Assembly (NCBI GenBank): GCA_965116465.1
Contig: OZ220687.1
Location: 3,100,001-3,164,000 of the forward strand
DNA length: 64,000 bases
From: VXNF01 sp965116465
GTDB taxonomy: Bacteria; Actinomycetota; Acidimicrobiia; Acidimicrobiales; CATQHL01
Direction: 5' to 3'
Below, piece after piece: positions 55,987-64,000 of this stretch; positions within the stretch are counted from its first letter, which is position 1; each line of letters starts with the position of its first letter. The notes under the pieces are model-generated. The model was not told the DNA's origin, did no database searches, and saw only the letters and a program-made list of their open reading frames with translations. The translations under genes were made by a program, and so were the position numbers.

Positions 55987-57762
55987 ATGGCTCGAGGCGT
56001 CGCCACCCCTGACGGGAGATACGAGCCGCACGAGACGCCGCCGGCGCGGCGCGCCCTGGCGACCGCCGCGCAACTGTTTCTGATGCTGGTCCCGAGGATG
56101 ATCCTGCTGCCGCTGCTGGTGGTGACGGTCGCCGGCGGGCGCAGCGCGCTCGAGTCCCGCATGGTGCTGGCCTCCATCGTCGTGTGCAGCCTGCTGATAT
56201 TGCTCATGACCGTCGGCTCCGGGCGGCTCAGGACCGAGAACCTCTACGTCGCCGCCGCCGACCCGATCAGCGTGCCGTTCTGCATCCTGGCCCTGCGGGG
56301 CGGCGGAGTCGCCACGCTCGCCGCGCTGGTGGTCGTGACCGGATTGTTCCAGGTCATCGTCGGCATGCGCCTGTCGGTTCTGCGGAGAATCATCACCCCG
56401 GCCGTGAGCAGCACGCTCGTGGTGCTGTCGGTCATATCGTTGATCCCGGTGCTCGCGAGCACCGTCGGTGCGGGGCCGGCGGGGCAGGCGGGGAGCGGGC
56501 GCCTCGGCACTCTCCTCTGCATGGTCGTCGCCCTGGCGGTCATGATCGGTGTGAACGCCCGGGGCCGCGATGCCCTGAAGCTGTGGGCCGCACCGATCGG
56601 CATGGTGGCGGGACTCGTGGTGGCGATCGGCTTCGGGCTGTACGACTTCGACAGGGTGCGGGAGGCCGCCTGGTTCGGACTCCCCGAGGGTGGGTGGGGG
56701 TTGTTCGGCCCCCGGGGTGAGGGCCCCTTCGGTGCCACGTTCTTCACGCTCCTCCCGTCCTTCCTGATCCTGGGCCTGGTCGTGCTCATCCGCACCCACG
56801 GCGCGTCGATCATCACGCAGTTCGTCTCGTGGCGCCGGCTCCTGTCGATCGACTTCCGGGAGGTTCAACGCGCCAACACCCGGCTCGGCCTGGGAACCAT
56901 CGCCTCCGGGTTGGCGGGTTCCATCCCCGTCGGCGCCGCGCCGCTGGGCATCCGGTTCATCTCCCAGACCAAGTGCGCCTCCCGCCGCGTGGGGGCGATG
57001 GTCGCCGTGCCTTTCCTGGTCATGGCCATGGTGCCGAAGGCGTGGGCGGCCGTCATCGCCGTGCCCCGCGTGCTCGTGGTCGTCTACTTCGCGTTCATCC
57101 TGGCTCCGCTCGTCTACCGCATCGCCAAGTCGCAGCGGCAGACCTTGGGGCAGGTGCGGAACATCGTTCTGATCGGCCTGCCGGTCCTGGCCGGGCTGAT
57201 CATCGAGATCGGATTCGTGGACTTCGGGGAGAACGCCTTCGGGGACGCCGTGACCCGCCACGGGCTGCTTGCCGGGAGCCTGCTTCTCGTCGTCCTGGCG
57301 CTGACGTTCAACGCGGCGGAGTACCGCCGCACCCTGGAGACGAAGCTGAGCGTGACCAGCCTCGGTGAGATCAGGGACTTCATGCGCGACTTCGCGGCAC
57401 GGAGGTCGTGGGACGAGGCGACCGCGGCACGGCTCGACGCAGTCGCCGAGGAGGCGCTCCTGGTTCTCACGGAGCGGCTGGCGGGCGACGGCGACGAGGA
57501 CTACCGGCGCCTGCGCGTCACCGCCACGGCCCGCGGTTCGACGGTGGAGTTGGAGTTCGCCAGCGGTCCCACCGAGGCGGAGAACCTCGAGGACCGGATC
57601 GCGCTCCTCTCCGGGCCCGAGTCCGACATGTCCGAGCTGGAGATCGAGCGCGACGTCTCGCTCCGGCTGCTCCGCCACTACGCCACATCGGTGCATCACC
57701 GGCAGTACCACGAGGCCGAGATCATCACCGCCGTCGTGACGGTCGAGGGCGACGACGGCTGA
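55987..57762 (+). CDS. NCS2-like permease fused to a C-terminal HATPase-like domain
   Basis: 591 residues. The first 430 hold about a dozen hydrophobic segments with the pattern of xanthine/uracil permeases (NTRLGLGTIASGLAGSIPVG is the loop after TM8). Then a soluble domain of about 150 residues: SLGEIRDFMRDFAARR, RLDAVAEEALLVLTERL and SLRLLRHYATSVHHRQY, resembling GHKL/anti-sigma-type ATP-binding domains. The classic N and G1 boxes are only partly visible, so ATP binding is uncertain. Possibly a nucleobase sensor or regulated transporter. Confidence 0.7.
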   Translation: MARGVATPDGRYEPHETPPARRALATAAQLFLMLVPRMILLPLLVVTVAGGRSALESRMVLASIVVCSLLILLMTVGSGRLRTENLYVAAADPISVPFCILALRGGGVATLAALVVVTGLFQVIVGMRLSVLRRIITPAVSSTLVVLSVISLIPVLASTVGAGPAGQAGSGRLGTLLCMVVALAVMIGVNARGRDALKLWAAPIGMVAGLVVAIGFGLYDFDRVREAAWFGLPEGGWGLFGPRGEGPFGATFFTLLPSFLILGLVVLIRTHGASIITQFVSWRRLLSIDFREVQRANTRLGLGTIASGLAGSIPVGAAPLGIRFISQTKCASRRVGAMVAVPFLVMAMVPKAWAAVIAVPRVLVVVYFAFILAPLVYRIAKSQRQTLGQVRNIVLIGLPVLAGLIIEIGFVDFGENAFGDAVTRHGLLAGSLLLVVLALTFNAAEYRRTLETKLSVTSLGEIRDFMRDFAARRSWDEATAARLDAVAEEALLVLTERLAGDGDEDYRRLRVTATARGSTVELEFASGPTEAENLEDRIALLSGPESDMSELEIERDVSLRLLRHYATSVHHRQYHEAEIITAVVTVEGDDG

Positions 57763-57776
57763 TTGGGGTTCGGGCC

Positions 57777-59117
57777 GTGGGGGAGCCCGAGACCGAGGCG
57801 ACCCGGGATTTGCGGGTACGCCAAGCCTCCCTGCGGCAGGACTTCGTCAAGCTGACCGACAGGGTGTTCGTGGCCGTCGGCTACGGCATGTCGAGCTTCG
57901 CCTTCATCGTGGGTGACAGCGGTGTCCTGGCGGTGGACGCGGGCAGCGACCCCGGTCCGACGGCGCGGGCGCTCGCCGAGCTCCGGCGGCACACCGACCT
58001 GCCGCTCCTGGGAGTCGTCTACACCCACGGCCACATCGATCACACCCACGGGGCGATGGCGTTCGTGGAGGACAACCCCGACCTCCAGATCTGGGCCATC
58101 GAGCCGTTCGGGACCGAGGGGCGCTGGCTGGCGCGAAACCAGGCCCGCATCGCCGGGCTGCGGGCGGCCTGGCACTTCGGGTCCTTCCTCCCGCCCGAGA
58201 CCTTCACGAACGTCGGCACTCCCGACCCGGACAGCGCCAGGAGGGCCGGGCTCGGCGCCGCTCCCGATCCGCGCATCCGCCCCCGGAGGAGATTCGTGGG
58301 CTCCGCCACGATCCGGCTGGGCGGCATCGACCTCGACGTGTCGCACAATCCCGGCGAGACCGACGATCAGATCATGGCGTGGTTCGCCGCCGAGAGGGTT
58401 GCCTTCGCGGCCGACAACGTCTACCCTTCGTGGCCCAACCTCTACGCCATCCGGGGAACGCGTTACCGCGACGTGCGTGCCTGGTGCGAGTCGGTGGATC
58501 GCATCCGGGCGCTGCAGGCCGACCATCTGGTGCTGGGCCACGGCCGGCCGATCAGCGGCGCCGACAGGATCGACGAGACGCTGGGGGTGTACAGCCGGGC
58601 GTTGTGGCACGTCTACAACGCCACGATCGAGGGGATGAACGCGGGCCGGACCCCCGACGAGCTGGTGCAGGAGGTCAGGCTCCCCGAGGACTTGGCCGGA
58701 CATTGGATGCTCCGCGAGTTCTACGGAACCGTGGCCTGGTCGGTTCGTTCGATCTTCGCCGGTGTGCTGGGTTGGTTCGACGGCAACCCCACGAGCCTGA
58801 ACCCGTTGTCTCCCGCTGACCGGGCACGGCGTATCGCCGATCTGGCCGGCGGCGCCGCGGTGCTCCTGGAGCAGGCCCGGGAGGCGCTGGCGGGCGGCGA
58901 GGCGCAGTGGACAGCCGAACTGTGCGACATGCTCCTGGCACTCGACTTCGAGCCGGCAGAGGTCACATCGCTGAAGGCGGATGCGGTCGACGAGATCGCC
59001 TACAACACGGTGACGGCGACCGGCCGCAACTACCTGCACTCCTGCGCCCGGGAACTCCGCGAGTCCCTCGACGCCGCCGGCTGCCGACACCCCGAGCGCG
59101 CCGGCGAAGCCGGCTAG
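57777..59117 (+). CDS. Alkylsulfatase-like metallo-beta-lactamase-fold hydrolase, copy 1
   Basis: 446 residues. Metal motif VYTHGHIDHTHGAMAF (THxHxDHxxG), later NPGETDDQIMAWF and LVLGHGRPISGADRIDE, then an all-helical part (ALWHVYNATIEGMNAGRTPD) like the alkylsulfatase dimerisation domain. The SCP2-like C-terminal domain of full SdsA-type enzymes is absent. The GTG at 57777 is 15 nt after the permease gene. It is closely similar along its length to the gene at 60745-62070. Confidence 0.87.
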   Translation: MGEPETEATRDLRVRQASLRQDFVKLTDRVFVAVGYGMSSFAFIVGDSGVLAVDAGSDPGPTARALAELRRHTDLPLLGVVYTHGHIDHTHGAMAFVEDNPDLQIWAIEPFGTEGRWLARNQARIAGLRAAWHFGSFLPPETFTNVGTPDPDSARRAGLGAAPDPRIRPRRRFVGSATIRLGGIDLDVSHNPGETDDQIMAWFAAERVAFAADNVYPSWPNLYAIRGTRYRDVRAWCESVDRIRALQADHLVLGHGRPISGADRIDETLGVYSRALWHVYNATIEGMNAGRTPDELVQEVRLPEDLAGHWMLREFYGTVAWSVRSIFAGVLGWFDGNPTSLNPLSPADRARRIADLAGGAAVLLEQAREALAGGEAQWTAELCDMLLALDFEPAEVTSLKADAVDEIAYNTVTATGRNYLHSCARELRESLDAAGCRHPERAGEAG

Positions 59118-59557
59118 ACCGCGGCGGCGTACAGGTCCGACGCCACGACGACGTCGCCCTCGAAACCACCCGAGCGCACGTCCGCGACCAGCGCGGCCGC
59201 ATCGCGGTCTCCTCGCGGCGCCGGCATGAGGTGGGTGAGCACGACCTTGCTCACACCGGCACGCCCCGCCAGTGCGCCCACTGTCGGCGCCTCTGCGTGA
59301 TAGCCGGCGAGCCCCTCGACGCGGCGCGCGGAGAGCCCCTCCTCGAGGAGGCGCCGGCTGCTCAGCACCTCGTGCACCAGGATGTCGGCTCCGGTGGCCA
59401 GGTTCTCGACGTCGTCGCCGGCGGTCTCCTGGGCGGCCACCGGCGGGGAGACGACCGCCACGGCGAGGAGCGCCACCAGCGCCCCGAAACCCGCGCATGC
59501 CCTGACAACGTGACCCGCGCGCCCCCGGGCACCACCGACTGCAGGTTCCCTCAACAT
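59114..59557 (-). CDS. Truncated MBL-fold protein with signal-peptide-like N-terminus
   Basis: 147 residues. The first 40 are a possible signal peptide (RACAGFGALVALLAVAVVSP then PVAAQE). The rest matches the last 95 residues of the MBL protein encoded at 59827-60684: ADILVHEVLSSRRLLEEGLS, KVVLTHLMPAPRGDRDAAAL and VVVASDLYAAAV. All N-terminal metal ligands are missing. Either a decayed duplicate or a secreted chimera. It converges on copy 1 of the alkylsulfatase-like gene, sharing 4 nt. Confidence 0.6.
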   Translation of the reverse strand: MLREPAVGGARGRAGHVVRACAGFGALVALLAVAVVSPPVAAQETAGDDVENLATGADILVHEVLSSRRLLEEGLSARRVEGLAGYHAEAPTVGALAGRAGVSKVVLTHLMPAPRGDRDAAALVADVRSGGFEGDVVVASDLYAAAV

Positions 59558-59826
59558 TCCCCGACGTGTCCCGTCACTCCTGGGCGATGCACCCCCCGGT
59601 CAGCGAACGACAGCCGAACCGACCGGTCGGCTCCGGGACCGCGGATTCCCCGCCGGTGGACCTTAGCGCGCGGGGACCGTCGCAGCGGCCGAAGCGGCTC
59701 CGACACCCGGCGCCAACTCGTTCGGCCGGTTCCGGCGACCGGCGGAGCCACGTCGCTCGAAGCCCCCCCCAGCAGGGACCGATCGCGAACCCCACGACGG
59801 GGCGGCCACCCGCGTCACCCGGCGCC

Positions 59827-60684
59827 CTACACGGTTGCGGTGTAGAGGTCCGACGCCACGGTGATGTCGCCCCCGTAGCCGCCGGAACGGACGTCCGCGA
59901 CCAGCGCGGCGCTGTCCTCGGGCCCCGCGGGGGCCGGCATGAGATGGGTGAGCACGAGCTCGCCGACACCGGCGCGGGCTGCCAGCGCGCCGAGTGTGGG
60001 GGCCTCGGCGTGGAGGCGGCCGAGCCGTTCGACGCGCCGCGTTGGGAGGCCGAGTTCGAGGAGCTTGGCGCTGCTCAGCACCTCGTGCACGAGGATGTCG
60101 GCGCCGGCGGCCAGATCTTCAACGGCGTCGCAGGCGCGGGTGTCGCCGGAGACCACCACGACGCCGTCGGGCGTGGTGAACCGGTAGGCCACGGCCGGCC
60201 GCACGTCGCCGTGGGAGACGAGGACCGACTCGACCAGAACCTTCCCGAAGGTGGCCACCGCGGTCGGCGACTCCTGCGGCTCGAAGGCGTGCACGGCCGG
60301 GTCGGGCCGGTCGGGGAAACCGGCCAGGCCGATGCGCGCCTCGATGTCGGGTTGCAGGTTGTCGAACAGCGACGCCGCGTAGTCGACGGCGTGCCCGGCG
60401 GGGCAGTGGATCGGCAGCGGGGGACAGGGGTGAGCGCCGTTGCGGATCCAGCGCGTCAGCACAAGATCAGGGATCCCCATCAGGTGGTCGCTGTGATGGT
60501 GGGTGATGACCAGGCCCGCCAGCTTGGTGATGTCGACTCCGGCCTCGGTGAGGCGGAAGGTGGTTGCCGGGCCGGCGTCCACCTGGATCAGCGTGTCGTC
60601 GTGGCGCACCAGGGCGCCCGCCCCGGCGCGGCCCGGTGAGGCCAGCGGGATGCCGCTGCCCGTGATCATCACGTCGGTCGCCAT
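59827..60684 (-). CDS. MBL-fold hydrolase, RNase Z-like
   Basis: 285 residues. VITHHHSDHLMGIPDLVL has the HxHxDH metal motif; VVVSGDTRACDAVEDLA carries the bridging Asp and VLTHLMPAP the late His. Closest in pattern to RNase Z/arylsulfatase-type lactonases, so it may be an unrelated small-molecule hydrolase. The ATG at 60684 (MATDVMITGSG) is preferred over a GTG 4 codons earlier. Divergent from the next MBL gene. Confidence 0.82.
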   Translation of the reverse strand: MATDVMITGSGIPLASPGRAGAGALVRHDDTLIQVDAGPATTFRLTEAGVDITKLAGLVITHHHSDHLMGIPDLVLTRWIRNGAHPCPPLPIHCPAGHAVDYAASLFDNLQPDIEARIGLAGFPDRPDPAVHAFEPQESPTAVATFGKVLVESVLVSHGDVRPAVAYRFTTPDGVVVVSGDTRACDAVEDLAAGADILVHEVLSSAKLLELGLPTRRVERLGRLHAEAPTLGALAARAGVGELVLTHLMPAPAGPEDSAALVADVRSGGYGGDITVASDLYTATV

Positions 60685-60744
60685 CGACCCAGACACTAGG
60701 AGCGTGCGGCGGCCCGCTGCCGAGCGTGGGACTACCGTTCGGAC

Positions 60745-62070
60745 ATGGACCCGCCGGAGACCGCCGCCGGCAAGGAGTTGCGCTCCCTCGATCCGTCACT
60801 CGGGCGCTGCTTCATCGAACTGACCGACCGGGTCTTCGTCGCCTGCGGCTACGGCGTTTCGACGTTCTCGTTCGTTGTGGGCGACAGCGGCATCGTGGCC
60901 GTCGACGCCGGCAGCAATCCTGGCTCTTCGGGCGAGGCGATCGCCGAACTGCGTCGCCACAGCGACCTGCCGCTGCTGGGAGTCGTCTACACGCACGGCC
61001 ACGTCGACCACACGCATGGGGCCACGGCGTTCACCGAGGAGAACCCCGAGCTCGAGATCTGGGCGGTCAAGCCGTTCGGCACCGAGGCCCGAGCACTTGC
61101 CCGCAATCGTTCCAGCATCACCTTGCAGCGCTCGTTCCGGCAGTTCGGCAACCTGCTGCCGCCCGAGAAGAAGATCAACACCGGCGTCGCCCCGTCCGTC
61201 GTGGCGGGGAACACCCCGGTGGATGTCGTCCCCGAGCATCGCATCCGTCCACAGAAGAGGTTCGAGGAGAGCGCCACCATCCGCCTCGGCGGCGTCACCC
61301 TGGAGGTGTCCCGCAACCCCGGTGAGACCGGCGACCAAATCCTCGTCTGGTTCGAGCAGGACAGGGTCGCCTTCGCCGGCGACAACATGTACCGCTCGTG
61401 GCCGAACCTTTACGCCATCCGGGGAACGCCGTACCGCGACGTGCGCGACTGGTGCGAGTCGATCGACCGCATCCGTGCCCTGGAGCCCGCCCATCTCGTG
61501 CTCGGGCACACCCTGCCGATCAGCGGCGCCGGAGCGGTGGACGAGGCGCTGGCGGTCTACAGCCGGGCTCTGTGGCACGTCTACAACGCCACCATCGAAG
61601 GCATGAATGCCGGTAAGACACCCGACGATCTGGTGCACGAGGTGCGGCTGCCCGAGGATCTGGCCGCCAATCCGCTGCTGCGGGAGTATTACGGCACCGT
61701 CGCCTGGTCGGTGCGGGCGATCTTCGACGGCGTGCTGGGCTGGTTCGACGGCAACCCGACGACGCTCAACCCGCTGCCTCCGGCCGACCGGGCGGGGCGG
61801 ATCGCGGCGCTCGCCGGAGGCGCCGACGTCTTGCGGGAGCGGGCACGAGCCGCGCTCGCCGCCGGGGAGGCGCAGTGGGCGGCAGAGCTGTGCGACATGC
61901 TGCTGGCGATCGATTTCCGCCGCAACGAGGTGGTGGCGCTGAAGGCCGACGCGCTGGACGAACTCGCCTACAACCTCGTCAACGCCACCGGCCGGAACTA
62001 CCTCCACAGCTGCGCCCGGGAACTGCGCGCTTCGGTGGGGACCGCTGGACGTCAGCAGCCCAGCGCGTAG
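60745..62070 (+). CDS. Alkylsulfatase-like metallo-beta-lactamase-fold hydrolase, copy 2
   Basis: 441 residues, paralogue of the gene at 57777-59117. VYTHGHVDHTHGATAF, NPGETGDQILVWF and ALWHVYNATIEGMNAGKTPD match it almost word for word, and the C-terminal NLVNATGRNYLHSCARELR is also shared. Clear ATG start. Confidence 0.88.
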   Translation: MDPPETAAGKELRSLDPSLGRCFIELTDRVFVACGYGVSTFSFVVGDSGIVAVDAGSNPGSSGEAIAELRRHSDLPLLGVVYTHGHVDHTHGATAFTEENPELEIWAVKPFGTEARALARNRSSITLQRSFRQFGNLLPPEKKINTGVAPSVVAGNTPVDVVPEHRIRPQKRFEESATIRLGGVTLEVSRNPGETGDQILVWFEQDRVAFAGDNMYRSWPNLYAIRGTPYRDVRDWCESIDRIRALEPAHLVLGHTLPISGAGAVDEALAVYSRALWHVYNATIEGMNAGKTPDDLVHEVRLPEDLAANPLLREYYGTVAWSVRAIFDGVLGWFDGNPTTLNPLPPADRAGRIAALAGGADVLRERARAALAAGEAQWAAELCDMLLAIDFRRNEVVALKADALDELAYNLVNATGRNYLHSCARELRASVGTAGRQQPSA

Positions 62071-62360
62071 GTCACGGCGCGACACACGTGCCGCATCGCC
62101 GGTTCCCGCAGTTCGCCGGCGCGCCGGGTGAGTGAGGCGCGCCGCACGGTGTGCAGACCGTCGCAGTTCACGACCGAACTCTCGGCCAGGCCCGCTTCGG
62201 TCGCGTCGAGGGGGACTTCGACGGCCAGCCCACGGACCATGGTGGTGATCTCGGCCACGGTCACGAGTTCGCGCACGTCGATCACCTCGGGCCGGGTGAG
62301 GACGAGGACCGGCCGACGCTTGCCGCCGATCTCGGCCCACCACACCTCGCCGCGGGTCAC
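62052..62360 (-). CDS. mazF: MazF/PemK-family toxin, second locus
   Basis: 102 residues: TRGEVWWAEIGGKRRPVLVL opens the fold, with ELVTVAEITTMVRGLAVEVP and NCDGLHTVRRASLT typical of MazF. The GTG at 62360 overlaps the antitoxin stop (GTGA). The C-terminal sequence recurs as a fragment at 63440. It overlaps the end of the alkylsulfatase-like gene copy 2 by 19 nt on the opposite strand. Confidence 0.9.
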   Translation of the reverse strand: MTRGEVWWAEIGGKRRPVLVLTRPEVIDVRELVTVAEITTMVRGLAVEVPLDATEAGLAESSVVNCDGLHTVRRASLTRRAGELREPAMRHVCRAVTYALGC

Positions 62361-62566
62361 TGCGCCTCCCAGGCCTCGGCGCCGTCCCAGAAGTCGTCGG
62401 GCCTTTCGGGGAAGCGCTGGTATGCGGCGCGGTCGGCCATGGCCGTGGCGTGCCGTACGGCCTCCGCGACCCCGTCGCGAGCCGCCTTGGAGAGGTTGAT
62501 GCCGAGCCGGCGCGCCCGGCGGGCCAGATCTTCGTCCAGCGTGAACGTGGTGCGTGTCGTCGCCAT
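62357..62566 (-). CDS. RHH/CcdA-like antitoxin of the second MazF locus
   Basis: 69 residues. TRTTFTLDEDLARRARRLGI is the ribbon-helix-helix DNA-binding part; the acidic C-terminus (DDFWDGAEAWEAQ) would bind the toxin. First gene of the TA pair, 60 nt from the divergent hydratase start. Confidence 0.88.
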   Translation of the reverse strand: MATTRTTFTLDEDLARRARRLGINLSKAARDGVAEAVRHATAMADRAAYQRFPERPDDFWDGAEAWEAQ

Positions 62567-62626
62567 AACAATATGCTAGCACTTCTGATATCATCCCCGT
62601 GCGTCAGCGAGACGGGAGGAGCAGGC

Positions 62627-63424
62627 GTGGACCGGTCATCGATCGACGAGGCGGCGCGGCGGCTGCGCCAGGCCGAAGAGGCGGGGCGCCAGTGCAGTCC
62701 CGTGCGGCACATCCTCGGGAACGGTTCCGATGTCGAGGCGGCATACGCCGTCCAGCGGGTCAACAACGATCTGGCCGTCGCCGCCGGCCGCCGCGTGAGC
62801 GGTCACAAGATCGGACTCACCGCGCCGGCGGTGCAGGAGCAGGTCGGAATCACCCACCCCGTGAGCGGCACCCTCTTCGCGGACCGGTGCGTCGCCGACG
62901 GCATCGACCTCCCGGCCGGGCGGCTGGTGCAGCCGAAGGCCGAGGGCGAGATCGCCTTCGTGCTCGGCGGGGATCTCGACAGGGGCGAGCACTGCGTCAC
63001 CGATGTCATCAGCGCCACCGCCTACCTGCTGCCGGCGATCGAGATCGTCGACAGCAGGACCGCCGATTGGGACGTCACCGCCACCGACATGATCGCCGAC
63101 AACGTCTGCAGCGGCTTCTACGTGGTCGGCAGCCGTCCGAAACCGCTCAGCGGCACCGACGTCCGGGACGCGCGGATGCAGATGGTTCTCAACGGCGAGG
63201 TGGCGTCGACCGGTCGGGGATCGGCGTGCCTCGGCAACCCGCTGCACGCCCTGGTATGGCTCGCCGACTCCCTGTGCGAGCGCGGCACGCCGCTGCGAGC
63301 CGGCGACTGCATCATGACCGGCTCCCTCGGCCCGATGGTCACGCTCGGCGCCGGCGACGAGATCCTCGTCGAGGTGGATCCCCTGGGCACTGTGACGACC
63401 AGGTTGCCGACTGGCGGCGCCTGA
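62627..63424 (+). CDS. 2-keto-4-pentenoate hydratase (MhpD/fumarylacetoacetase-like family)
   Basis: 265 residues. GHKIGLTAPAVQEQVGITHP, QPKAEGEIAFVLGGDL (metal-binding Glu residues) and LPAIEIVDSRTADWD are diagnostic of MhpD-type hydratases, which add water to 2-hydroxypentadienoates in aromatic meta-cleavage. A GGGAGGA ribosome site lies 6 nt before the GTG at 62627; an upstream frame is not coding. No other meta-cleavage gene is adjacent. Confidence 0.9.
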   Translation: MDRSSIDEAARRLRQAEEAGRQCSPVRHILGNGSDVEAAYAVQRVNNDLAVAAGRRVSGHKIGLTAPAVQEQVGITHPVSGTLFADRCVADGIDLPAGRLVQPKAEGEIAFVLGGDLDRGEHCVTDVISATAYLLPAIEIVDSRTADWDVTATDMIADNVCSGFYVVGSRPKPLSGTDVRDARMQMVLNGEVASTGRGSACLGNPLHALVWLADSLCERGTPLRAGDCIMTGSLGPMVTLGAGDEILVEVDPLGTVTTRLPTGGA

Positions 63425-63439
63425 CGGCCCGCGGCGCTC

Positions 63440-63529
63440 TCAGCAGCCGAGCGCGGCGGTCACGGCGCGGCACACCTCCCGCATCGTCCCCTCATCGAGT
63501 TCTCCGGCGCGCCTCCCGCGGCCGATGGC
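63440..63529 (-). pseudogene. C-terminal remnant of a third mazF
   Basis: Codes for GRRAGELDEGTMREVCRAVT then AALGC and stop, matching the end of the MazF at 62052 (TRRAGELREPAMRHVCRAVT then YALGC). The two DNA segments (62052-62124 and 63440-63512) are about 80% identical in direct orientation, 1388 bp apart, flanking the hydratase. No MazF N-terminus is left. Confidence 0.65.
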
Positions 63530-63530
63530 C

Positions 63531-64000
63531 TCACGCGCCGGGGCGAGGCGTCTCCTGCGGCGCCAGGAGCGATTCGAAGCGGCGATAGCGCGCCTCGCTC
63601 GGGCCGACCCAACGGGGGTCGGGCTCGACGCTGCGCGCCGTGGTGGCCCAGCGGGCGCCGTCGGCCAGGTCGGTCTCCAGGCCGGCCACCAGGCGGGCGG
63701 CGAAGGCGGCGCCGAGGGCGGCGCTCTCCGGGGCGGCGCCGACGCGGACCGGGAGGCCGGTGCAGTCGGCCAGAGCCTGCATCCAGGGTCCGACGACGGT
63801 GCCACCTCCGGTCGCCACGATCCGCTGGGGACCAATGCCCGCCACGTCGATGTGACGGCGCACCACGAAGCCCGTGGCCTCCAGCGCCGCCCGGAAGAGG
63901 TGTATCCGGCGGTGCGTGGCCTCCAGGCCCAGCAGTGAGGCCGTGCGGGCCGTCCCGGCGACAGGGGTGCGCTCGGGGTGGAGGGACGGGATCCACACCG
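63531..64000 (-). CDS. FGGY-family carbohydrate kinase, C-terminal part (cut by window end)
   Basis: Last 156 residues of a sugar kinase (xylulokinase type). IVATGGGTVVGPWMQALADC is the FGGY C-terminal ATP-binding motif; AALGAAFAARLVAGLE follows as in xylulokinases. The start lies beyond the window. Confidence 0.85.
   Translation of the reverse strand, partial: VWIPSLHPERTPVAGTARTASLLGLEATHRRIHLFRAALEATGFVVRRHIDVAGIGPQRIVATGGGTVVGPWMQALADCTGLPVRVGAAPESAALGAAFAARLVAGLETDLADGARWATTARSVEPDPRWVGPSEARYRRFESLLAPQETPRPGA

Noticed and set aside
59558..59826. Small gene between the two MBL minus-strand genes
   Set aside because: Open frames here are short and lack family features; probably debris of the duplication.

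Overview
The window is very GC-rich, densely coded and full of 1-8 nt start/stop overlaps, with many GTG starts. Gene order and content point to an actinobacterium: cdsA-dxr-rseP-ispG, then rimP-nusA-ylxR-infB-ylxP-rbfA-truB-rpsO-pnp-dapB, the dapA-rnj pair, a LexA-controlled imuA'-imuB-dnaE2 cassette, a DUF222-type HNH protein and a probable F420-dependent LLM oxidoreductase. Acidimicrobiia would fit, but that is inference.

Layout. (1) 1-15.55 kb is conserved core on the + strand: phospholipid and isoprenoid (MEP) synthesis, a site-2 protease, the transcription/translation factor operon, PNPase and DapB. (2) 15.55-37.95 kb is an accessory block placed between dapB and dapA, which are probably close together in relatives. 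It holds an HTH/Fic pair (mobile mystery proteins A and B), a three-gene DUF6361/PLD/helicase operon, an ion-channel gene, a frameshifted exonuclease-BRCT gene, an imperfect second copy of the last 116 bp of dapB, an orphan HTH gene, a type I restriction-modification operon carrying a HEPN gene and an HsdS with an N-terminal MNT nucleotidyltransferase domain, SURF1, an HNH protein and a MazEF pair. (3) 38-44.2 kb is the SOS mutasome cassette with two LexA boxes. (4) 44.3-46.9 kb returns to core genes (dapA, rnj). (5) 46.9-64 kb is metabolic and transport genes: SDR, MFS, two peptide-type ABC ATPases, an ArsC-family gene with an in-frame TGA exactly at the catalytic cysteine codon, an SGNH/MBOAT acyltransferase pair, an LLM oxidoreductase, an NTF2-like protein, an NCS2-like permease with a C-terminal ATPase-like domain, a duplicated set of metallo-beta-lactamase-fold genes, a second MazF-type toxin pair, a 2-keto-4-pentenoate hydratase-like enzyme and the end of an FGGY kinase.

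How it fits together: the accessory block looks like a defence hotspot built up by repeated insertion at the 3' end of dapB. The most unusual items are the probable selenocysteine ArsC, the MNT-HsdS fusion beside its HEPN partner, and the SOS cassette whose two promoters have LexA boxes in the spacer and apparently leaderless starts. No tRNA, rRNA, CRISPR array or integrase was seen.
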